Made by a program: the position numbers and the translations under genes. A model generated the notes under the pieces. That model saw only the letters and a list, made by a program, of their open reading frames with translations. It was not told where the DNA came from and did not search any database. Positions 57,708-64,000 of a stretch of DNA of 64,000 nucleotides are shown here, piece by piece (within the stretch, counting starts at the first letter, position 1; every line of letters begins with the position of its first letter). The DNA is taken from NCBI GenBank assembly GCA_903903925.1, contig CAIVAU010000005.1, forward strand, positions 17,215 to 81,214, read 5' to 3'. The stretch is from an uncultured cyanobacterium (lineage in GTDB: Bacteria > Cyanobacteriota > Cyanobacteriia > Cyanobacteriales > Nostocaceae).

Positions 57708-58068
57708 GTTCGACTTGGGCAGAAGGGACCCCGAGTTCCCCACATTTCCCACAACCTTTTGGACTGGTAACCCAACCGTGGGAAAATCAGATGCGGACGT
57801 CTGAGTAAAATAGTGATTTAAAACTTTGATGGTTGGAAATTTGAGTGTTTCTGGACACCATTATAGTTGTGCATCGTCTGAACAGATAACGTCAAAACAC
57901 CTTGCTTAGACTTTGATCTATTTCATCTACAAGGCTGCTTAGTGGTATTATTGTTACTCTGTAAAGGGCTAATGCCCATTGAAATAGACTCCTATATCAA
58001 AGTTGTGGGAAATTCCCACAGGTAAAAGTTTACCACAGAAAAACAAACTTTTGAGTCACTAATTTACC
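57708..58068 (+). promoter_or_regulatory. dxs upstream region with 17-base palindrome
   Basis: No gene in 361 bases. A perfect palindrome TGTGGGAA-A-TTCCCACA at 58004-58020 ends 48 bases before the dxs start and could be an operator or a leader hairpin. Related TGGGAAA/TTTCCCA words occur at 57745-57785. Confidence 0.45.
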
Positions 58069-59976
58069 ATGCACTTGAGTGAAATTACGCATCCCAACCA
58101 GTTACACGGTTTATCGATTCGGCAACTGCAACAGATTGCTCGTCAAATTAGAGACAAGCATTTACAAACAGTAGCAGCAACTGGGGGACACCTAGGACCG
58201 GGGTTGGGTGTTGTGGAGTTGACGCTAGGACTTTACCAGACGCTGGACTTAGATCGCGATAAAGTTATTTGGGATGTGGGACACCAAGCCTATCCTCACA
58301 AACTGATTACAGGAAGGTATAATCTTTTTCATACCTTACGGCAAAAAAACGGAATTGCTGGTTATCTTAAGCGTTGTGAGAATAAGTTTGACCACTTCGG
58401 CGCGGGACATGCTTCTACTAGTATTTCAGCCGGATTAGGTATGGCTTTGGCACGAGACCTGAAAGGGGACAAATTTAAAGTTGTCTCGATCATTGGCGAT
58501 GGTGCATTAACTGGCGGTATGGCATTGGAAGCGATCAACCATGCTGGGCATCTACCTAAAACCAATCTACTGGTTGTCCTCAACGATAACGAGATGTCAA
58601 TTTCTCCTAATGTTGGGGCAATTCCTCGCTACCTGAACAAAATGCGCCTGAGTCCACCAGTACAGTTCCTTAAGGATAACTTGGAGGAACAGTTTAAGCA
58701 GATTCCCTTTGTTGGTGAATCTTTTTCACCTGAACTAGAACGCATCAAAGAAGGTATGAAGCGCCTAGCCGTTCCGAAAGTGGGTGCAGTGTTTGAAGAA
58801 CTTGGCTTTACCTACTTTGGACCAGTGGATGGGCATAATCTAGAGGAACTTATTGCCACCTTCCAACAGGCACATCAAATAGCCGGACCAGTTTTGGTGC
58901 ATGTCGCCACGCTGAAAGGCAAAGGCTATGAAATTGCCGAACAAGACAAAGTTGGCTACCACGCCCAAACCCCCTTTAACCTAGCGACTGGGAAAGCTAC
59001 CCCATCGAACAAACCCAAACCCCCTGGCTACTCTAAAGTTTTTGCTCACACTCTTGTTAAACTCGCTGAACAAAACCCGAAAATTATCGGGATTACTGCG
59101 GCGATGGCAACAGGAACAGGGTTAGACAAACTACAGGCAAAACTACCCAATCAATATATTGATGTGGGCATTGCCGAACAACACGCCGTTACCCTTGCAG
59201 CTGGGCTTGCATCTGAAGGGATGCGTCCAGTCGCTGCTATTTACTCTACCTTCCTGCAACGCGCCTTCGACCAGATTATTCACGATGTGTGCATCCAAAA
59301 CCTGCCTGTATTTTTCTGCTTAGACCGTGCAGGAATTGTCGGTTCTGATGGTCCAACTCATCAAGGAATGTACGATATTGCCTATCTGCGTTGCATTCCC
59401 AACATGGTACTCATGGCACCAAAAGACGAGGCAGAACTCCAACGCATGGTGGTGACTGGTGTTAACCACACCTCTGGACCCATTGCCATGCGCTTCCCTC
59501 GTGGTAACGGTTATGGTGTTCCATTAATGGAGGAAGGCTGGGAACCTTTAGAAATCGGTAAAGGAGAAATTCTCCGTAACGGTGATGACGTGTTAATGCT
59601 AGGCTATGGTGCGATGGTCAACTCAGCGCTACAAGCGGCAGAAATTCTCAGCGAACACGGCATTGAAGCAACTGTTATTAATGCCCGTTTTGCCAAACCA
59701 TTGGATACTGAATTGATTTTCTCCTTAGCAAAGAAAATTGGGCGCGTCATCACCTTAGAAGAAGGTTGTGTCATGGGTGGCTTCGGTTCTGCAGTGGCAG
59801 AAGCACTGTTAGATGCTGATATTGTGGTTCCCATCAAGCGTATTGGTGTCCCAGATATCTTAGTAGATCATGCCGAACCGAATGAATCTAAGGCCGAGTT
59901 AGGTTTAACGAGTCCTCAAATAGCTGAAAAAGTGTTGCAAAGTTTCTTTAAACAACAACCAGCTGCTGTTGTGTAG
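58069..59976 (+). CDS. dxs: 1-deoxy-D-xylulose-5-phosphate synthase
   Basis: A 635-residue thiamine diphosphate enzyme, first and flux-controlling step of the MEP pathway (pyruvate plus glyceraldehyde 3-phosphate). The N-terminal domain shows [13 protein letters not shown] and the ThDP motif [18 protein letters not shown], then [13 protein letters not shown]; the middle domain has [13 protein letters not shown], and the C-terminal domain is complete. Its products supply carotenoid and phytol synthesis. Confidence 0.98.
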   Translation: MHLSEITHPNQLHGLSIRQLQQIARQIRDKHLQTVAATGGHLGPGLGVVELTLGLYQTLDLDRDKVIWDVGHQAYPHKLITGRYNLFHTLRQKNGIAGYLKRCENKFDHFGAGHASTSISAGLGMALARDLKGDKFKVVSIIGDGALTGGMALEAINHAGHLPKTNLLVVLNDNEMSISPNVGAIPRYLNKMRLSPPVQFLKDNLEEQFKQIPFVGESFSPELERIKEGMKRLAVPKVGAVFEELGFTYFGPVDGHNLEELIATFQQAHQIAGPVLVHVATLKGKGYEIAEQDKVGYHAQTPFNLATGKATPSNKPKPPGYSKVFAHTLVKLAEQNPKIIGITAAMATGTGLDKLQAKLPNQYIDVGIAEQHAVTLAAGLASEGMRPVAAIYSTFLQRAFDQIIHDVCIQNLPVFFCLDRAGIVGSDGPTHQGMYDIAYLRCIPNMVLMAPKDEAELQRMVVTGVNHTSGPIAMRFPRGNGYGVPLMEEGWEPLEIGKGEILRNGDDVLMLGYGAMVNSALQAAEILSEHGIEATVINARFAKPLDTELIFSLAKKIGRVITLEEGCVMGGFGSAVAEALLDADIVVPIKRIGVPDILVDHAEPNESKAELGLTSPQIAEKVLQSFFKQQPAAVV

Positions 59977-60217
59977 TTGAACTATCAGGTTTCTCTCCGT
60001 GTTCTTCGTGTCTTAGCGGTTTAACAATATGTTTGAATCACAAAGACACGATGACACGAGGTGGCTCACTCGTTCAGTAGAATGGGAGGACAGCTGAGGG
60101 GTAATGTTTTACCAGAATCCCCGTCTCTTCAGAGCGGGGTGTGGTTCAATGTTACAGAAAATATCCCAGAACTTGTAGAATTGCTAACGTTAACATCTAG
60201 TCAAAATATTCTATTCC

Positions 60218-61294
60218 ATGAATTTTCCTGCAAACCAAGTTTATCCGGTTATTTGGCACAATAACTCAGTTTTACTGATTGACCAAACCCGCTTGCCTAG
60301 TGAATATGCACTTGTAGAAATTCATCGCAGCGAAGACATGGCGCAGGCAATTAAAACTATGATTGTTAGAGGTGCACCAGCAATTGGTGTCGCAGCGGCA
60401 TATGGTATGTATCTTGGGGCAAGAGAAATTGACACCCCAAACCGCGATCAGTTTTTAGCCCATCTTGAACAAGTCGCCCAGATGTTGCGTTCCACACGTC
60501 CGACGGCGGTCAATTTATTCTGGGCGATTTCACGAATGATCAAAACCGCTTACGAAACTCTAGGAACAGTAGCAGAAATCAAACAAACCCTCTTGCAAAC
60601 TGCCCAAACTATCAATTCCGAAGACTTACAAACCTGTCAAGCAATTGGCGACAATGGTTTGGCTGTTTTACCCACTACCCCAGAACAGCTAACGATCCTT
60701 ACCCATTGTAATGCTGGCGCACTTGCAACCGCAGGTTATGGTACTGCCTTAGGTGTCGTGCGTTCTGCTTTTCGAGAAGGGCGCTTAGCACGTGTGTTTG
60801 CTGACGAAACCCGTCCAAGACTACAAGGTGCAAAACTCACTGCTTGGGAATGTATCCAAGAAGGAATTCCAGTGACGGTAATTACTGATAGTATGGCGGC
60901 TCATTGTATGAAGCAAGGTTTGATTGATGCTGTAGTTGTTGGTGCTGACAGAGTTGCTGCCAATGGGGATGCAGCAAATAAAATAGGCACCTATAGTTTA
61001 GCACTTGTAGCAAAAGCACATAATATTCCTTTCTTTGTCGCAGCACCCCTGTCTACGGTTGATTTTACCTTACAAGATGGCAGCCAAATCCCAATTGAAG
61101 AGCGTAACCCAGAGGAAATCTACAAAATTGGCGACACTATCCTCACACCAGATGGTGTAGAATTTTATAACCCAGCATTTGATGTGACTCCAGCAAATCT
61201 GATCAAAGCAATCATTACAGAAAACGGCGCATTTGCTCCTGGAGAGTTGGCAAAAGGAGTGAAGAATGAAAAGGGTGTAGGGGGTAGGGTGTAG
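60218..61294 (+). CDS. mtnA: S-methyl-5-thioribose-1-phosphate isomerase
   Basis: A 358-residue enzyme of the methionine salvage pathway, converting 5-methylthioribose 1-phosphate to the ribulose form. [15 protein letters not shown], the catalytic cysteine in [18 protein letters not shown] and the Asp in [20 protein letters not shown] are present. The last residues (NEKGVGGRV) are encoded by the start of a GGTGTAGG repeat, so the natural end has been replaced. Other salvage genes are not nearby. Confidence 0.96.
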   Translation: MNFPANQVYPVIWHNNSVLLIDQTRLPSEYALVEIHRSEDMAQAIKTMIVRGAPAIGVAAAYGMYLGAREIDTPNRDQFLAHLEQVAQMLRSTRPTAVNLFWAISRMIKTAYETLGTVAEIKQTLLQTAQTINSEDLQTCQAIGDNGLAVLPTTPEQLTILTHCNAGALATAGYGTALGVVRSAFREGRLARVFADETRPRLQGAKLTAWECIQEGIPVTVITDSMAAHCMKQGLIDAVVVGADRVAANGDAANKIGTYSLALVAKAHNIPFFVAAPLSTVDFTLQDGSQIPIEERNPEEIYKIGDTILTPDGVEFYNPAFDVTPANLIKAIITENGAFAPGELAKGVKNEKGVGGRV

Positions 61295-61306
61295 GGTGTG
61301 GGGAAC
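61276..61306. repeat. GGTGTAGGG minisatellite at the mtnA 3' end
   Basis: Three to four GGTGTAGG(G) units, entering the last codons of mtnA. A C-rich counterpart (CTACACCCC) lies at 61347-61357. Confidence 0.8.
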
Positions 61307-61385
61307 CCCATACATACATATTCGGGGTGCAGTTGTTTGATCTTCCCCTACACCCCGTTCTTGTTCAGAAGTTAGGAGTAAAAAG

Positions 61386-61407
61386 GGTACACCTGTTAAG
61401 GTGTACC
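61386..61407 (+). terminator. hairpin downstream of mtnA
   Basis: GGTACACC (61386-61393) and GGTGTACC (61400-61407) pair perfectly around TGTTAA. It has a compact loop but no T-run; it may terminate or protect the mtnA mRNA. Confidence 0.5.
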
Positions 61408-61644
61408 AACGAAGTACTAGTTGGAAGCCTTATTCTTACCTTGTGTTCCTACCTCGTGAAGCTAACACTAACGTGCTTTAAAATCAGGGTAAGCGCATCT
61501 CAAACCCTATTGACACGCTAGTTTTGGGGTTCACCCAAAGCACAAATAAGTTCAAAATTACTAGACTGAGCCAATGGGTGGGATTGACATTTCCGTCTTT
61601 ATGTGGTTGAAAAACATAAAAAGCTATTTGACCAATGTTTTTTC

Positions 61645-63446
61645 AGTATCGGCTCAATAATCCGGGGTAGCAGAAAAAAATAAAAAAGTGAGCAAGATGC
61701 ACAAAACGTCATAGAATATGGCACATGACGCAAAAAACACCCCTTGACACCTCAGTATCCGATAGTAGTGCAAACCATCGACCCCTCAGGAATTGCAGAC
61801 GAATCGGTGCGTCGTACTGTAGAGATATTATTGAACCTGATAGAGGAATTAAACTCACAGGTTAAAGAACTGCGGGATGAAAATCAGAGGTTGCGGGATG
61901 AAAACAACCGACTGAAGGGAGAACAAGGGAAGCCAGAAATAAAAGCCAAAAACAATAAAGGCGAACAAGGCAAACACTCATCAGAGAAAGAACGACAAAC
62001 ACCAAAAAAACACACAAAGAGTAGTAAAAATCTAAGCATAAAAATAGACAGAGAGGAAATACTCAAGTATCCTCTAGACTTGCTACCAGCAGATGCAGAA
62101 TTTAAAGGATACGAAGAAGTAACTGTTCAGGACATCAAACTCACAACCGATAACGTACTTTTCCGTAAACAAAAATACTACTCTCCATCTGAAGGAAAAA
62201 CCTACTTAGCAGAGCTGCCATTAGGTTACGAAGGAGAATTCGGTCCCGGAGTAAAAGCTCTAGTCATAAGCTTATACTACGGGGGCAATATGACCCAAGG
62301 TAAATTGTTGGAATTTTTAGAGGATATTGGGATCTTCATGTCAGCAGGTCATTTGTCAAACCTGTTGATCAAAAACCACACAGATTTTGAAACAGAGAAA
62401 AATGAAATCTATTTGTCGGGACTAGCCAGCAGTCCTTGGCAGCACTTCGACCAAACTGGTGCTCGTGTTGGTGGAGTTAACCACACCACCAATGTCATCT
62501 GTAACCCTTTATATACAGTCTACTTTACGACAGCCAAGAAAGATAGATTGAGTGTAGTCAAAGGTTTACAAAACGGTCGGGAACTTGAGTTTATTCTCAA
62601 TCCACTCACCTATGAATTGCTTGAAAACTTCCAACTACCCATTAAATGGAAGAATTCTCTCAAACTCTTGCCCCAAGAAACTGTGTTGAGTGAGACACAG
62701 TTTCATACCCTACTTGATACGTATCTACCCAAAGAGCGGCTCTCAACAACGTACTCGTGTTTTAGAAGCAGCAGCGATAGCTTTTTATCATCAGCGAACT
62801 GACTGGCCAGTGGTGCATACTCTCGTATGTGATGATGCGCCTCAGTTCAAGTTAATCACTGATGAGTTGGCTTTGTGTTGGGTACATGAGGGACGACATT
62901 ACAAAAAGTTGAGTCCTGTGGTTGCTTGCCATCAAGAACTCTTAGATCAGTTCTTAGACGAATTTTGGGATTATTACCGAGAACTACTAGCCTACACAGA
63001 TTCTCCAAGCGCAGAACTCGCACGGGAACTAAAGTCTAAATTCTGGAAACTGTTCGATACAAAAAGTGGTTACGAACAGTTGGATGAACGAAAACGATTA
63101 ACTGTTGCTAAAGCCTCGGAGTTGCTTCTCGTTTTAGAGCATCCGGAATTACCCCTACATAATAATCCGGCTGAATTAGCTGCTAGAACGATGGTGCAGC
63201 GACGCAATATTAGTTATGCCACTCAAACGACTGAGGGTACTAAAGCTTGGGATACTTTTATGTCTCTTGTTGCCACTACGCGTAAGTTGGGAATCAGCTT
63301 TTTCGAGTATGTGCGATCTGCGTATTTCTGAGGCAGAGAAAATCCCCTCTCTTGCAACTACTATTCGTGAGAAATCTTCTGGTAATCCCTTCGGTTGGTC
63401 GTGGCAACCAGAATAATTGCTTACCCCGAAGTATTGAGGGGATACT
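61645..63446 (+). mobile_element. IS66-like insertion sequence with terminal inverted repeats
   Basis: The left end AGTATCGGCTCAATAATCCG at 61645-61664 continues GGGTAGCA; the right end, read inward on the minus strand from 63446, is AGTATCCCCTCAATACTTCG continuing GGGTAAGCA. The two match at most positions over about 28 bases, and they bracket the transposase frames exactly, giving an element of about 1.8 kb. No target duplication is evident: the eight flanking bases differ. The element is a decayed or old copy because its transposase is frameshifted. Confidence 0.75.
61744..63416 (+). pseudogene. IS66-like DDE transposase broken by two frameshifts
   Basis: Frame one (61744-62802) holds the N-terminal coiled coil (VKELRDENQRLRDENNRL), the linker and the first catalytic Asp in HFDQTGARVGG. 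At about 62732 the reading passes to the +1 frame (SGSQQRTRVLEAAA onward), which carries the second Asp (LVCDDAPQFK) and the Glu in LHNNPAELAARTMVQRR. Near 63310 it shifts again to the frame ending EKIPSLATTIREKSSGNPFG and a stop at 63414-63416. All three catalytic residues are recognisable. A programmed shift is unlikely to explain both sites. Confidence 0.85.
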
Positions 63447-63691
63447 ATAATTTCGTTTTTTGCCAGTGTCCCTGTTACTTCTAATTCTACCCGCTCAATC
63501 AATTGTTTAGCCTGCTGGGCGATCGCCAAAGGTCACGCATAATCCTATTTTGAGCTTTGGCGTCCTAACAGTAGCCCAAAGGGCTTTCCTCCGGGCATAG
63601 TAGCTTTATTGACGCCGTGCTTTACTAGGGTGATGTCTTAGATATGCGCTGTAGCACGTCGATTTTATTTTCCCAAGCAGTAGTCCCAAAA
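63447..63691. other. flank of the insertion sequence
   Basis: On the minus strand about 30 codons are open up to the element's right end (AIAQQAKQLIERVELEVTG, then TLAKNEIIV). They may be a remnant of a gene cut by the insertion. The rest holds nothing recognisable. Confidence 0.3.
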
Positions 63692-63964
63692 TTAAGGCAT
63701 CCTCTGAAGCTTGTTGATCAGACCTATCGTTTTTTGGTATAGTTCTGCATTTTTTTGTTGCTGAAAGAGGTCAGATGCTTTCTGTAAGTCCTCTATAGCC
63801 CCCTTCTTATCTCCCAAATCTTTGCGGGCAATACCCCGGTTACCGTAGGCTTGAGCCAAGTTGGGATTAATCCGCAGGGCGTGGTTGTAATCCTCTATCG
63901 CCCCCTTATAATCTCCTAAATCTTTGCGAGAACCTGTGCTTGTACTTAAGCAACAACGGAATAT
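63692..63964 (-). pseudogene. TPR-repeat gene fragment
   Basis: On the minus strand 90 codons are open before a stop at 63692-63694, with two TPR-like units (KDLGDYKGAIEDYNHALRIN and GNRGIARKDLGDKKGAIEDL). An in-frame stop at 63965-63967 and the absence of a start codon show that it is a broken gene or a frame-shifted 3' part of one extending beyond the window. It resembles the cyanobacterial TPR proteins rich in DYxGAIxDY repeats. Confidence 0.6.
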
Positions 63965-64000
63965 TCAAATCGGTAATATTCAGGTGTTCCTTAATTCCGC

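Noticed and set aside
60061..60264. 67-residue reading frame before mtnA
   Set aside because: It overlaps the mtnA start by 47 bases in another frame and has no recognisable content or ribosome site.
61327..61521. 64-residue frame after mtnA
   Set aside because: It spans a hairpin and repeat remnants with no ribosome site and no protein-like pattern.
62690..62802. Programmed frameshift in the transposase
   Set aside because: The change at about 62732 is to the +1 frame without the usual IS slippery heptamer, and a second shift occurs at about 63310, so decay is the simpler reading.
63176..63529. 117-residue minus-strand frame at the right end of the insertion sequence
   Set aside because: Most of it is antisense to the transposase; only about the first 30 codons outside the element could be coding, noted as a possible remnant.

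Overview
The window looks like a chromosomal segment of a filamentous, Nostocales-type cyanobacterium. The evidence is light-independent chlorophyll synthesis (chlB), a CrtO-type carotenoid ketolase, a Ycf37-like photosystem I assembly protein, NIL, DUF2555 and DUF3082 family proteins, frequent HIP1 octamers (GCGATCGC), and many short heptanucleotide tandem repeats of the kind described from heterocystous cyanobacteria. No rRNA or tRNA gene was seen, so the genus is open.

Layout. 1-9.2 kb: a VapBC-like pair cut by the left edge, a CYP110-like P450 followed by a duplicated P450 tail, a Cache-type histidine kinase, a kinase relic, crtO, a DUF433/DUF5615 pair and a Uma2 nuclease-like gene. 9.2-29 kb: mostly housekeeping and metabolism: a saccharopine-dehydrogenase-like protein, a ferritin-like protein, divergent genes for a basic amino acid/glutamine ABC transporter, lipB, hpf/lrtA with a long leader, a PrxQ peroxiredoxin, a Crp-type regulator, a class II amidotransferase, two MscS channels, coaBC, an esterase, chlB, toxin-antitoxin (TA) modules, ycf37, an orphan solute-binding protein, and rpmI-rplT. 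29.3-37 kb: a co-directional minus-strand cluster of a one-module NRPS (adenylation, carrier, reductase) overlapping a Cache hybrid histidine kinase, followed by a response-regulator kinase. 37.5-50.3 kb: a CAP-domain secreted protein, a DsbA-like oxidoreductase, a glutaredoxin-like protein, murE, a kinase lacking its H-box histidine, a SAM hydrolase-family protein, an 845-base gap with two tandem candidate small RNAs on the minus strand, an aromatic amino acid permease, rsmA, ispE and three small genes. 50.3-57.7 kb: a histidine phosphatase/membrane/EF-hand fusion, a short chemosensory cluster (CheW, CheR-TPR, MCP) and decayed or intact TA genes. 58-61.3 kb: dxs and mtnA. 61.6-64 kb: an IS66-like element with recognisable ends and two frameshifts, then a TPR gene relic.

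The genes best read together are: (i) the NRPS-reductase plus two sensor kinases, which could make and sense a small reduced amino acid derivative (inference); (ii) CheW-CheR-MCP, which resembles part of a Wsp-type surface-sensing system without CheA, CheB or an output protein; (iii) the tandem minus-strand terminators and palindromes at 45.26-45.6 kb, which look like duplicated small RNA genes. Genome plasticity is visible throughout: gene-tail duplications, truncated toxins beside intact antitoxins, palindromic repeats inside coding sequences, and heptad arrays that abut or enter gene ends.
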